In this document: positions 45,051-57,599 of the stretch, in pieces | How positions within the stretch are numbered: position 1 is the first letter of the stretch | Layout of the letters: every line of letters begins with the position of its first letter | NCBI GenBank assembly: GCA_036925085.1 | Contig: JAUPFP010000029.1 | Span: forward strand, 3,075,210-3,139,209 | DNA: 64,000 bases | From: Brachycybe producta | Lineage: Eukaryota; Arthropoda; Diplopoda; Playtdesmida; Andrognathidae | Reading direction: 5' to 3' | Translations under genes and position numbers: made by a program | The notes under the pieces: generated by a model | What the model was told of the DNA's origin: nothing | Seen by the model: the letters and a program-made list of their open reading frames with translations, nothing else | Database searches by the model: none

Positions 45051-45649
45051 TTAACATTAAACTAGTGTAGTTTAAAACTTGAAATTTTAATAAATTAAAT
45101 AGTTATTTTATAGTAAATATAATTTGTGATAAAAAAATTCAAACGTGAAAATGAAATTTTGAGTTTCCCTCGGTATATATGGGGGGGGGGGGGGCGAATT
45201 TTCTTATTTCTTCCGTGTGTTTGTTTTCGTTCCACTGGTGTCCTGCGGTTAAAATAACTCGTGTTTCTAAATAGATCTTTCTTACGTGTGACATAATGAG
45301 AAATGACCAGAAATGGAATTGTAAAGGTGTCAAGTGGTTTTTAAACTTGAGCTTTTAGGTTTTTAACAATAAAATCTCATAAATAACTGTCAGCAAGTTA
45401 TTATTAGCCTTGTACTGGAATAACATTTTTTTTTAGGAAAAAAGACGTAAAATGAAACTGAGAGTTGGGTTCGGGGGAGGTTGAGAGTTCAAAGAAAGCA
45501 AAATAATATATTTAAATGAAATGGAAACTCAATTTTTAGAGAGAAAAAATGTTTTCAACAAAAAAAAAATACTTGACAAGAAATTAGGATTTTACAATTA
45601 ATTAAACAATTAGGCTATTATGTTTTGTTTTTCGAATTCTAGTTATTTT

Positions 45650-45965
45650 GCATTTCAGAAGCAACACTGAAAAAAAATTAATATGTCTTAAAAGCTAGAA
45701 GGGTAGCTGAATTCATGGAATTTTTCATTTTGATATCTTTAAAAATAAACTTTTATAGCTAAAAATTAAAAAGAATATCGTCTGCTTACTGTTGGGTCAT
45801 TTGCAAACTCATATAAAAAGCTTATTTTAAAATAATCTATATCAACATGAAAATACACAAAACATAAAATACCCTTAATATTCTGAGAAACCCATCTAGT
45901 TTCTAAAAAAAGTAACACTTTCAAAGTGTTTCTTAATTTTGCTACCAAAATTAAAAGGTGCATTA
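45650..45965. repeat. Palindromic repeat family, well-preserved copy
   Basis: AAGCTAGAAGGGTAGCTGAA, then TTAAAAATAAACTTTTATAG, CGTCTGCTTACTGTTGGGTC, TCATATAAAAAGCTTATTTT and CATCTAGTTTCTAAAAAAAG in order. The tips are worn. Confidence 0.7.
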
Positions 45966-46239
45966 GTTTAAGGCCTGGTTTTTCCATTAGAGGGCCAGTT
46001 TTTCTATTAGAGGGCCGATTTTATGATGAAACTATTATAATAATTTAAAAACTGCACAAGAAAAAGATAATAAAGTATCAATAAAATTACACATTTTGAG
46101 AGGAAATGAATGGAAACTATAGCTTTTTGCTGGTTTTAGACATTTTCATTGTAAGCATAAATGAACATAGAAGAACAACATGTATTTCTATAGAATTAAA
46201 GTAAAGTAAATTAGTTAATTAAATTAAAGTAAATTAAAA

Positions 46240-46306
46240 GTAAGGTAAGTAAGTAAGAAATTCCCCAAAAATATTTCTTGGAATTTCTTACTTACCTTAC
46301 CTTGCT
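46240..46306. repeat. Hairpin of GTAA-rich arms
   Basis: GTAAGGTAAGTAAGTAAGAA-ATTCC and GGAATTTCTTACTTACCTTA pair over about 22 bp around a 15-bp loop. It lies in a GTAA-rich stretch, so slippage could have made it. Confidence 0.65.
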
Positions 46307-46835
46307 TACTTTTTTTTGGTCCGTTTTTTTTCTTCTCCCAGTCTTCCCCAGAAACAACAAATTCGGTTGCTACTGTAGTTTTTCTGTTATTTTTTTTTAA
46401 CATTTTTTTCAGTTGTTTAATAATTATAGGCCTATAATTAACATTGCAAAAATACACACGATGTATAAACAAAAATGTACACTCGAAATCTGAAACAAGT
46501 TTGTCAGATAAAAAATTAATAATTAAGTTTTCCAAACAGTAAAGGACACAATATGCATATTTTTTTAATTAAACTAACAGAATTTTGTTGATCATCTGAC
46601 ACATTTCCATCATAAAATAAAATTTTAAAAATCGTTACATTTCAAGATAAAAAATATATTATTAAAATTTATACATGTTTTTTTTTTTTAAATGTGTATA
46701 TTCTGTAAAACTCTCAAAAGTCTACATTTCTTTTTTTTACTGTTATATGAAATGTTTTTTATTTAAAAAAAAGGTAGAAAAAAAATCTGAAAGTGAGTTT
46801 TTTTTTTCATTTAAAAAAATTTGACGTTGATCACA

Positions 46836-47357
46836 GAGAGAGAGAGAGAGAGAGACCCTATTGACAATTGTGGCCCTGTTTGATCTTGAGAAAGTTTTTG
46901 GCCCAATTTCCCATGCCATATGTCTATTGAATAATAAAAAAACAGTCTTTAACTACATTATCATCCATTAGATAGGTCTCTCTCTATGTAATATAGGACC
47001 AGTAGAGAGAAACGTTCATTCAATTTTTCAGGCAGGTTCTTCAATGGAGCAGACTGTTTTGTATGTGTGTTTTTATTATTATTATTATTACACACATAAA
47101 TGGTTAACAGGATTACATACAATTATGCAGACACAACATTTTAAGATGGAAGAAGAAAAAAAAAATCTGAGTGCCCCCCCCCCTTTCTTCTTAAAAAAGT
47201 CAGAGTATAGTTTGACATAGAGAAGAAAAAAAAAGTGGGGGCAAGGTGGGTTACATTAAAAAAGTTTCTTTCTTATGGGATTGAAGGAAAGTGAGGGTCC
47301 ATAGAAAATGTATGAGAAGGAAAGAAATTCTGGTTTCATCCTTCTACAGGTGAACTT

Positions 47358-47390
<33 letters not shown>
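46836..47390. repeat. (GA)n and (CT)n microsatellites
   Basis: (GA)n at 46836-46854 and (CT)n at 47361-47388, with C-runs and (ATT)n between them. Confidence 0.9.
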
Positions 47391-47392
<2 letters not shown>

Positions 47393-49291
47393 CTATATAC
47401 ACATTTTTTATGTATTAAAAGACTAGACGAAATATTTTTTTTATCTGAAAAAAAAATATATATATATATTATAAAAGAAATTGTCATTTGTTATAGGTAT
47501 TCTTTGTGGTTCCTTAATTTTTTTCTTTTCCATTTTGTGAAGATGATGGAAATGATGGGAAAGTTGAAATTGAACTGTAGAGGCCAATGTATTTTATGTT
47601 GGTCCCTCGTGGGCCCCTATGATGCTCCTTATATGACGCTTTGTTGTATAAGAAATCAAGAAGGGTCGTAAAAGGTTGAAAGTAATTTTCGATAGTATAG
47701 GGCTGCAAACTGAATTTATGTTATTCAGAAGTTTGAAAAAGTATTAAAATATTGTTTGATATAAATTAATTTCATTTGATATTTTTGAATTAAAAAAAAT
47801 CATATATTTGAAGAAAAAACTTATTAAGTATGAATTAATGAATTATTGATTAATTAACAATTTTTTTAAAAAAAAATATTTATTATATTTTGCAGTCTTA
47901 TTTAAGTCCAATTGCATATTTGAATTACATTTTACTATATTACTAATTAGTAAATAAATCTATGTGAAGAAATAGATAAATGCATTTAACGTAATGCCAT
48001 ATGTTGTGCAATGCAATTATTGCATTATGATTTCTCTATGATATTAATGAAATTTCACATTTAATAAAACAAAAACAAAATTTAACATTTTTAAATTTAA
48101 ATTAAAAAAGGTCTGTTTTTAAAATTTACTGAGGACCTTAAACTTTAGAAAAATGCATATTTATATTAGGTCTCTAACATAAACATCGATGTTTCTCTAA
48201 CTTTAAGGTTACTGTAGGTTAAAGTAAGGTCACTCTTTTCTGCGCATGTGTATTGCTAAAATGAACCAACCAAAGTGTAGCTAATATACTTCAGTTACTG
48301 CATTCTGCACATGAGCAGAAGAATGCCACTGTGCTTTAACCTACTTTATTCTCAAGGCATGAACTAATCCTAACATTTCTTGCATGAGACATTGGGATAT
48401 CTCTTCCCCAGGGTTCTGTCCCATTCTTTGAGCCCGTAGGACGAAAAAAAACAGAGGCCAGGTCACATATATGCTAATGTAACATTTTTTTGCACCTTTG
48501 AAACTGGTTTTTTTTTATTCATTTTTATAATGGACTAAAAAATTCACCCATAACAGACCTCTGTGTGCAAAAAAAGCCTGGCTTGGTTGGTCATATGTCC
48601 TGTTACTTCACTCCCCCCCCCCTCTCTATTCGGACCCCCAGTACATCATCCTGGCCAAACTTTTTTTTTCACTTTTTTCACTTTTTTATCTTTTATCCCT
48701 ACTTCATGAATAATTTCAAGACGGTGTGTTTGGGTACAGCTTTTTTTATTTCTCATATCACACCTTGTATGCATATATGGCCCTTATGACTCCTATTGAA
48801 CTATACCCTCTAACGTCCCGAGACTTATGTATATAGTCTTATATTTTATATCCACATTGAGACAAATTCTTTTGATAAAAAAAACCACTGTTTTCAGAAT
48901 TTCAGTTTGAAAAACAGTACTTTTAGCCCAGACTTTTTTTTTTCAGTTAGTTTATTTGTCTAGCTTTAAGTCGAATTTTAATATTTTGCTATTTGAAAAT
49001 GAGGTGGGGACTGAAACAAGGCATCTAAAGTCTGGAAATGTGTGTGTGTCGGGGGACAATTTTTAAGTATTTGAATGATGCAAAAATTATTTTTTAAAAA
49101 AAAAATTCTAAATGAATATTTGAGATGATCCAGAATTGTGTTTCTAAAAAATTAGCACATAGTTTGCTAATCTAGATTGAAGTTAAAACCTTAGAAACAA
49201 TTTTTAAAAAATAAACTATTTATGGTAGTTTCAAAATGATCCAAGTTTACATTTGTTTTATCAAAGTTTTAGTAGAAAAATATTTAAATTA

Positions 49292-49490
49292 TCAAAAAAT
49301 GAAAGTCTTCTAGATGCCCTGAAAAGCACCGAAATGAACTAAGGAGGGCCCAACAGACTTCCGAGGACCGTAAAAACCCATAAATTCAAAAAAGTAAAAA
49401 TTGTCAAAAAATGAAAGTCTTCTAGATGCTCTGAAAAGCACTGAAATGAACTCAGGAGGGCCCAACAGACTTCCGACTAGAGACCTACAT
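49292..49490. repeat. 112-bp tandem duplication
   Basis: TCAAAAAATGAAAGTCTTCT at 49292 recurs at 49404; both copies continue through GAGGGCCCAACAGACTTCCG with few differences. Confidence 0.9.
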
Positions 49491-49673
49491 TGTGCAAAAA
49501 ATTGAAGGCCAGCCCAGCCCATGAGACTTTATACCAGGCCCAGCCCACGAAGGCCACTAGGCCCATGAAGCCCACTAGGCCCATGAGCCTTTGACATAAA
49601 AATGCCAGCCCAAGCCCATCCCAGCCCATGGGCTGGTCTGAGCTTTGCAAAAAAACCTTTATGTAGGTTTCTA
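49479..49673. mobile_element. MITE-like element with GGCCCA-repeat core
   Basis: Ends TAGAGACCTACAT and (reversed) TAGAAACCTACAT form 13-bp TIRs with one mismatch, hAT-like in form. The core is a degenerate GCCCA/GGCCCATGA repeat (AGCCCACTAGGCCCATGA twice) with a CCCATGGG palindrome. No 8-bp duplication seen. Confidence 0.5.
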
Positions 49674-49674
49674 C

Positions 49675-51959
49675 TGCATATCATAAAATGATGGTAATGG
49701 AACTTATGATAATAATGATTTTGTAAATTTATTGGGCATCTTAAAAAAAATATCAGGAAGAAGGAAGTATAGACAACTTTTTTTCTTCCATTTCCGCATT
49801 TTTCTTCCTTCTTCATCTTCCCATCATCTCCACCCTAAAAATTGCAATCAAGGCTTGGGTTTTCGCTCAAGTTGAATTGAAAAGAAGAAAAAAAAAGGGT
49901 CTCTTGGCTATTGTAGAATTATAGTGAGTGGACAGTGGCTATTCGAAGGTGTCAAAGCGACATTGCCTCAGGAGATCCTTGTCTTAGAAATCTCGGCTTC
50001 TTTCTATATCAGCAAGGGAAAGTTTTTATTATTATAAAAAATATACATATTAAGGTAGAGGACTTTTTTTTTTTTGTAATTTTTTTCATTCACCCCATAT
50101 GATGCAAAAAAAGGAGGATTTCATGCAGCATCATTGGCCCTAAGGCAATATATAGGCTACCTACCTAGGTTTGAGTTGGAGGGGGAGAAAGGACGAATAG
50201 TGGGGTGAGGAGTGTGAGGTGTTATGCAAAAAAAAAACTTTTTTAGGGAAAGAGAGATTGGAAAGGAGGGAGGGAGGGGGGGGGGGGGGAGTTCGAAAAA
50301 GTGTAGCAAAAAAAAAAATGATGATGAAGCGGTGACAAAATTTTTCAGGTCATCTTTTAAAACATTGTGTTTCTTGGTTGGTTTCAAACCCCTGGCCAAA
50401 ATCTTTACCCTCCTCTCTTTCTCTTATCCAAACCGAGTCTTTTTTGCACCTCTGGGCACTTCTCCCCTACCTTTTTCCCCTTATTGATGGGGAGAAAGGA
50501 GATCAAATGGTAGATCTATAGATTAGGAACAGAGATGTTATGCATTATGCAACAGGGTCAGTTCCATGTATAAGCCTAGGCTCATTCTGCAATGGAGTCC
50601 ATGGAGATAGTTTAGGACACTTTTTGATCATTATAAGTATAAACCTTATAAATGATAATGCAATGTAAAATAGATTTTTTTAATTAGTAAATACTTGTTA
50701 ATGTTTTTTTAAATTAAGTATTGGTTTGAAAGATTTGCATAAAAATAATACAAAATAATTTTTAAAAAAATGATGCATTATATGTGCAGTGTGACACACA
50801 AGGCGGTTAGGGACAAATGAGAAACCGTTTTGCTAATATTATTTTGTGCATTGTTTATGTTGTAAAAATATATAAATGTGCAAAATGTCTAAAACAACAA
50901 GCCAAATAGTTGTCTGCAGATAAGAGTACAATGTATACCCAGATTGGCTTGTTGTTATTGATGTAGGCATTCTGCAATCTGCCTAAACCGCATTGCATTG
51001 TTCATGTTCTTAAATGGACTCCGTATAATTCGACGAAACATACTGAACTTGAATTGCATGACCAACTTTTTGACTGCAAAATAAGTTTATTGCCGTCAAA
51101 ACTGACTACCTTTTCAGTATTTCCATAGAAAATACATTGCAATCACAGCCATCCCAACCATCTTCGACTTCATTTTGTACTCGAAATATGGTCAAATTTT
51201 AGTATGTATAGTCTGTGTTACAACTTACAACCCTTAATATTATCAAAATATATAATCAAGATTTGCAATCGTTACTATGTGTGCTAATTAAAAACTACGA
51301 TGAAACAATATATAGCTAAATTAACATATTTAGTTTGATATAAAAGGCCTATAATGGATAGAAAAGAAGCAGTTGGTGAAGAAATGACAAAAAAAATGAA
51401 AGTGGACCCCACAGATTATCTATCAATATATCTGTCTCTTTAGGGGCGGTTTTTTTTTCTTCCTGTTTTCTTGTATTTCCAGTTTTTTTTTATAAAAATG
51501 AAAATCTGCAGGAGTGGCGCATATATAAACAGAAACAGCATTAGAAATATTTCTCCCTCATCTTTTTTTTTTTTTTTTTTTTAAATATTTCATCCCCTCA
51601 GCCAAGCAAATCAATCGGCCAATAAAAAAAAATCTTAAGTTTTTTATAGTCGTTTTTCAAATGCATTGATGCATGCATGCATACATAGGCCTACATGCAA
51701 AGTATGCAATGTATATGCCTGCAAAAAAAATCATTTTTCAGTTAGTTCACTTCTGTCATTAAATTTTGTGTTATTTTTTTGCAAAAAAAAATTGCTTTGC
51801 TAAGAAAAAATTATTTCCCATTTTTTTTTTCATATGAATCTATAAAATTTGATATTTTTTTTTTCGCACGTTCATTTTGAATGATCGTTCATCAATTTTA
51901 TAATCTGATGAAATATGTGTGTTTATGTTGGGAGAAGATGGTTGTGAGCGGGGGGGGTG
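49675..51959. other. AT-rich DNA with G-runs, no gene seen
   Basis: G-run at about 50276-50289; a dispersed repeat at about 50870-51100; an ATGCATGCATGC palindromic stretch at about 51668. Confidence 0.5.
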
Positions 51960-52260
51960 GCGGAGGTCATTAGAAGTCATATTTATTGGTCTAGTGCCAT
52001 CTGGTGGCCATTTTGAATAGAGGTGCCCAATGACGTCATGAATGTCTATGAGTCAGTGACGTTTAAAAATCTTGAATCGTGTGTCTGGATATTTTTTTTG
52101 TTGTTGTTGCATTCTCATATATTTCGGTGTCTGGAAGGTTTTTCGGAGTTTTGTGTGTTATTATACAAATTAAGAATTTTGTATTCATTCATTGAGTGAA
52201 CATCTTAAGGAGGAACACGTACAGTTTTGCTGCTGCTGCTGCTCTCCTCTACTTATATAT
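51960..52260. promoter_or_regulatory. Promoter- or enhancer-like block
   Basis: Within 300 bp there are CCATCTGGTGGCCATTTTG (YY1-like CCATTTTG), a full TGACGTCA at 52031-52038, a second GTGACGTTT and, downstream, a (GCT)n run of the sort seen in 5' UTRs. The composition is less AT-rich than around it. No coding exon could be linked to it. Confidence 0.25.
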
Positions 52261-52468
52261 TTCAATTTTCAACGTAAAAATATTTTACAGTGGGATCATA
52301 TTTTAATATTAACTATAGAAAATGCGAAATATTTTTATTAAGTGTGAGCCTATATATTATATTTATTATACATAGACATTTTTTTGTTGCAACATTGTTT
52401 TTTGTAGATTTTTTGTTTCATCATAAAAAAAACAACAGAAGTGATTTTTTTTTATTGTGTTGGATATT

Positions 52469-52470
<2 letters not shown>

Positions 52471-52502
<32 letters not shown>
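52471..52502. repeat. (GA)n microsatellite
   Basis: About 16 GA units, no coding support around it. Confidence 0.95.
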
Positions 52503-52505
<3 letters not shown>

Positions 52506-52739
52506 TTTCGACTATTATTACAGAATATTAGATATTTTTTTCTTAAAATGTCTTTATGGACTATGTGCCAAAATGATATTTGTCATTTTTTTTCCTTTGG
52601 TTCTTCAGGAGATGTCTTGTCGAGAGAAGTTCATCATCAAAATAATCTTCACGTTTCAATGGAATTTTGTGTTTTCTTATTATTTTTTTTATTACATTTT
52701 TTATATTCTTGTTATTAATCTATAGTTTAATAGACTATA

Positions 52740-55700
52740 ATTAGAAAAAGGTCATTGTGTTTTAAAAAATGGCGGTCTAAATTTCATAGAATTTCATATG
52801 CGGATTTTTTTTAAATAATGATGAAAAAAGATGGTCTTTAGTGTTAATTGCCTATCATTAATTTGATGCTTGCATTCAATTTTGTAGCCTCGCAGTGTAG
52901 TTAATATTAATTGTTTTAAGAAAGTGACCTTGATTGACATTCAGCCAATGCATTTTATAATACTGACAATATTCCCAGTAGACAATGCAGTTTTTATTGT
53001 ATGCCTTTCTTTGTATACGAATTGCCAAAGTGAAAATCAGCAGACATGGGCAATAATCAACTACAAGTGGTTAAACTACTAGTTAAACCACATGTAGTTA
53101 ATCTACTATATCTAAATTATGTTGCAATTATTTTTTTTTAAAAAATGTTAAAATAATTAGTAATAAGCTAATTTTATAGTAATTATTAATCTCTAATAAT
53201 TTAAACTACACTTTTATTAAAAATTTTAAATTATAGTGATGAGATTAATTGAAAGTTATTATTATATTAATTATATAATATATTAGGCTATGCTATGCAC
53301 AATAGCTCAATAGCTCAATAGCACAATTTCTGGAAATCACTAATTTTGCTCTTTTACTATAGTGTGCACTATCATGAAAATATTTGCAATTTAGTTCATT
53401 TTATGCAGTGTGCTGAATGCCTAAAAGAACAATTAAATCTATGCGTAAAGAATGAAGAACAAAATAGGTCTATGTACTTAGACTAGTCCTGACTGGATAG
53501 TTGTTTTGTGCATTTTGCGTATAGCCTAAAATGCTATTAGTTTTTGCAGCTTTTAATACTGCTATGATTATATTGTTTTATAGCCATTTCTCAGATTAAT
53601 TGCATGATTTTTCACTTTAGCTGCTGCACAGAATGCTTTGAGGATTCTCTTGCAATATATAGCTTATATTTTATATAAGCCCAGATGCATACATGTTGTT
53701 CGTAGAATGAAGTGTTTTGTTTGTTTGCATGGCATTACTTGCATTGCATGTTGTTTTTTTGCATCAATGTCGCACTTGCATCTTTGTAAATTGTAACATT
53801 ATTACTGTAGAAGTATTTGTGTTCAATACCTTTTCAAAGCAAAGAAAAAATTCTTACTATATAAGTAAATTCTATCTAAATCTACCATTTTCTGAAAACT
53901 TTTTTATGTATATATAATAGTGACCACTTTGAGCACGCGTGTCCTAAAACAGGTTTTATTCCTATGCCTGTATATACTTTTTTTTTCTATATATACACAC
54001 ATATAGAGAGAGATCTTAATAGGTTGCTTGACCAATTGTGACATTTTTTTCTTATGTATACGTTGACTGAATGTCAGTGAATGACCACTTGTGTATTGGC
54101 TCGTGGACAGTGGTCAGTTTCTATAGTGTATAGGCTAAGCCACATAGTAGACCAAGAGTGGCGTGCAATTTTGACTTACAAAATATAAAATGAATAGGTT
54201 ATCTTATATATAAAAAAAACTGAATCATTTCACCTATAGATGGAGCAAGATCTTATAACTTTAGGACACAAGTGAAGGAAATAAAAGGTTGACCTTATAG
54301 GTTACAGAATTTTATCAAAAACGTTTCAATTTCATTATTTAGGCCGACTGTATACACTTGACCATGTAGAAAGTTCGGGTTGATATTGGGAGACGTTGTA
54401 TTTTAACCATCAGGCTTAGGCCTTACATGTTCATAGACTTGTATACAATGCTTATTTGTCTATCTATTATATCTACCAATTTTTTGTAGGAAAAAAAAAA
54501 ATAGAAAGTCAACTTTTAGTATTTGTTGACATGCAATGGTGCCATTAGCAAGGGGCTTCTTATTTAAATGTATGCATATTAAGGAATGAAGGTACAAGTT
54601 TCTTAAAAATAATAATGAGTCGTGTTAACTGTGAATGGTATTTGTTTTTATTATGTTGGATAAACCAATAACCTATAAGCATGGTTATTGGTTTGACTTA
54701 AGCTCAGCTTACATATAGATAGATCTATTGCATAGAATGTATGGCTGGATTATAGCCTCTATACAGGCCTATCATGGTGGCTGTTTGAAGAAGAAAAAAT
54801 TGATATATTTTATATAAATTGTAGCTTATATTTTTGCTTAAACGCCTATAATAGACACTCCAGCATGCACGCCCTGTATGACGTAATGACCGCAATGTAA
54901 GTTGTAAGTGAAATTTGCTTTCCAGTTATCCAAAACATGGCCTCGATGCATTTACATTGCATTAGATTTTATTTTCTTTAAACTGTGTTTTGCATAATTG
55001 TTGAAATTGCATGCAGGCAATCTCTTCTTGAATGTTGTGGCCATTTATTAAAATCTTTTGGTTGGACAATATTCAAAAGTTTTTTTTTTATTTTAAACCC
55101 TTTTGAATTATACTAATTTGCTCGTCCCATGTTAAAGGCCATTGAACTCGAAAATTAACATTTCGCAGCGTGCATTTCTTTCTTCAGACACATATTTACA
55201 CTTAAAACTCTGTATTTATTAATATGTTCCTCAGGTTGTTTAATATGTTTTTTCAGAGAATGAAGAAATTTCATATCGTTTCAAATTCGGTATTTGGTTG
55301 TATGGAGCCATTTTGAGTATGTTTGGAAAGTTCTGCTAAATTGACAATATATAGTCTAATCTATAGGCTATACATGTCTTTATAGAACGTGCAACTCTGG
55401 AGTGTCACAAGGCTCTTAATGAATATTTCAAAGCTACAACTATAAAATTAATTATGCAGTTAACTCAACACTTATAATTTAAGTAGGGAAAATGCAAATT
55501 TGAAATGCGTTATGTACGATTTTCTGAAATTTCATCGTTTAGTATTTTTAATTGAAATTTGAGGAAAACAAAAAAAAATGAATGAGAATGAACAAAAATG
55601 AAAACAAAATACAAACTTATTTAAATCCATGCACTTTGACACCCTGCTATAAACAATATATTATTTTATCATAGACCCTATTCATACATTTCGATAGTTT

Positions 55701-55985
55701 TTATTAATAAACATAGATTTATTAACTTTTTATCGCAGGCTATATATGAATACAGTATATATATTATCACTGATATATAAATTCTCTTGTTATTATTAGA
55801 ATACTGTATTAATGATAGGCCTACTATATTATTATCTTAAATATGACTAAATATACGAGGTTGTTATTGTTGATTTTGAAATAAATTTTTATGCTGCTTT
55901 TAAGACTAAATATAGTCCATCTTGAATTGCTTGTATATAGAGTATATGGAGTAGGCTATAATTATTCAAATTAAATCACAACCAA
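52740..55985. other. AT-rich DNA, no gene seen
   Basis: Dispersed repeat piece at about 53440-53650; otherwise nothing recognised. Confidence 0.55.
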
Positions 55986-55989
55986 CTCT

Positions 55990-56260
55990 TTAATTGTTTA
56001 CCTTTATATTTATTTGTTCATAGTTTCTAAAACACATTAATGTTTTTCTTCATTTTGCATTTGAAAGATAGAACAATTAGAGTTTGAGAAGCGTTTACGC
56101 TTTAAACCCACCGTAAAGACACACTTCCATAGATTATTTGAAAAAAATATATATTGGAAAATATCCATAAATAATTCGTTTATACTCTTCTAGTTTTTAA
56201 AACACATTCAATTGCTTTCTAATTTTATTTTGAAACACAGAAACAAATCAAGTTCTATCT
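55990..56260. repeat. Palindromic repeat family, two right-arm pieces
   Basis: AGTTTCTAAAACACATTAAT, CTTCATTTTGCATTTGAAAG, AGAGTTTGAGAAGCGTTTAC and TTTAAACCCACCGTAAAG form one right end; ACTCTTCTAGTTTTTAAAAC at about 56186 starts another. Confidence 0.55.
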
Positions 56261-56559
56261 CATTGTTTATTTTGAATTTGCATAATTTGTAAATAGCTAC
56301 TTAAAATAAAAATGGAAACAATTTAAAATTCCCGCGCTGAGACCAGAAGAAAAAAATGGTGTAAGCAAAAAAAAAAAAAAAAATTAGATACACCAATTGA
56401 ATGCAATTGTTTTCACTGATTACATAACATTGGTTAAAATCTCAGTGCATCCCTTGCCCACTTTCACTTATTGACCAATAAGCAATTTCCTCTTATAGCC
56501 GTAATGTACAACAGCGTTGCTTTGAACAATGCCGCCATATGTATAGAGAGAGAGGGGAG

Positions 56560-56850
56560 AGAGAGAAAGTGAAAAACGTCCATCAAATACAGATGGAGAT
56601 CTCCTATTGGATGACGTATTTGAAGAGGGACTTTCCCTTCTTCTTCTTCTTCTTCTTCGTCTTCTTCTAATGTTATATTGAGTTTTTTTTGGGGGTGTGA
56701 CGTAGACAATATAATCATGGCGGGCATAAAAGAATATCTGGTGTGAAGCCCGTGTTATATATATATACAACATCAGTATTTTTCATTGCCTTCTCTGTAC
56801 TATAAAAATTTGAAAAAAAAAAAGCATCATGGCTGACGACATTGAACTGT
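56560..56850 (+). promoter_or_regulatory. Possible promoter and first coding exon (MADDIEL...)
   Basis: CTATTGGATGACGTA (inverted CCAAT plus CRE half), GTGACGTAGAC and GGCGGGCATAAAAG (TATA-like) are followed at 56829 by CATCATGG, a good start context, giving MADDIEL and then GTATAT, a possible donor. I found no matching downstream exon in the remaining 7 kb, so this may be chance or a gene with a long first intron. Confidence 0.25.
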
Positions 56851-56998
56851 ATATTTATATGGTGTTTGTTTTTATTCTTCATTCTTTATTTCGTGTGCGC
56901 AATTTATATACCTGAATTTTTTTTTTCAGTATACATTTTGGAATATTTCAAATGGATAAATCTACAATGTGCGGACATAACATTTTTTTTTTAAAAAA

Positions 56999-57000
<2 letters not shown>

Positions 57001-57086
<86 letters not shown>
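57001..57086. repeat. (GA)n microsatellite, 43 units
   Basis: Uninterrupted GA dinucleotides over 86 bp, preceded by a T/A-run (TTTTTTTTTAAAAAAAG). Confidence 0.98.
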
Positions 57087-57088
<2 letters not shown>

Positions 57089-57204
57089 CGGTGCATCTTT
57101 TATATTAATAGGCCTATATGTATACACATTTCCGCACATTGCAATTAATGGTTATAAGGAAATGTAGGCCAAATATTTATAAAAGAAATTATTCGTGAAT
57201 TTGT

Positions 57205-57285
57205 GTCCTCTCTACTTTTGATTGTTGCTCAGAAAGCCGTTCATTTTACTGTGGCTTTCGAGCAATAATCAAAAGTTGAGACGAT
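57205..57285. ncRNA. Candidate pre-miRNA-like hairpin (or tiny inverted-repeat element)
   Basis: Arms CTTTTGATTGTTGCTC-AGAAAGCC (57215-57238) and GGCTTTCGAGCAATAATCAAAAG (57253-57275) pair over 23 bp with one mismatch (G:A), one bulge and a 14-nt loop; weaker pairing goes on outward (TCTCTAC / GTTGAGA). Size and shape suit a pre-miRNA on either strand, but a MITE remnant would look the same. No seed is recognised. Confidence 0.3.
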
Positions 57286-57599
57286 AAATAGAGACAACAA
57301 CGCGTTCAACACATCGTAATTTATATATATACATAATTGTAAAATACATCATCACTCAGTTATGTTTTAATATTTTTTTACACAACTTTTGATGTTTTTA
57401 ATTTGATAATGTTTTTTTATATATACAGTTATATATACATGGAAACAGTTTAACACGAAATGGAAAGGACAGGAATATTTTTTCGTGTTAAACGAATGTA
57501 ATTTATTGTGATGTTGTTAGAGACTGGATCGATAATATTGTGCATGTTTAATTTTTCGTGTTAACGGTTTTCAATGTAAATATAAGAGCATGCATTTTA

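Larger units (their letters stand above)
45966..49290. other. AT-rich DNA, no gene seen
   Basis: Microsatellites, C-runs (about 47176, 48611) and a hairpin at 46240-46306; no coding support. Confidence 0.55.

Noticed and set aside
52000..52016. CTCF site in CCATCTGGTGGCC
   Set aside because: Only a partial match; the central purine of the CTCF core is missing.
56952..57167. Arg/Glu and Ser/Leu repeat frames
   Set aside because: Translation of the (GA)n microsatellite.
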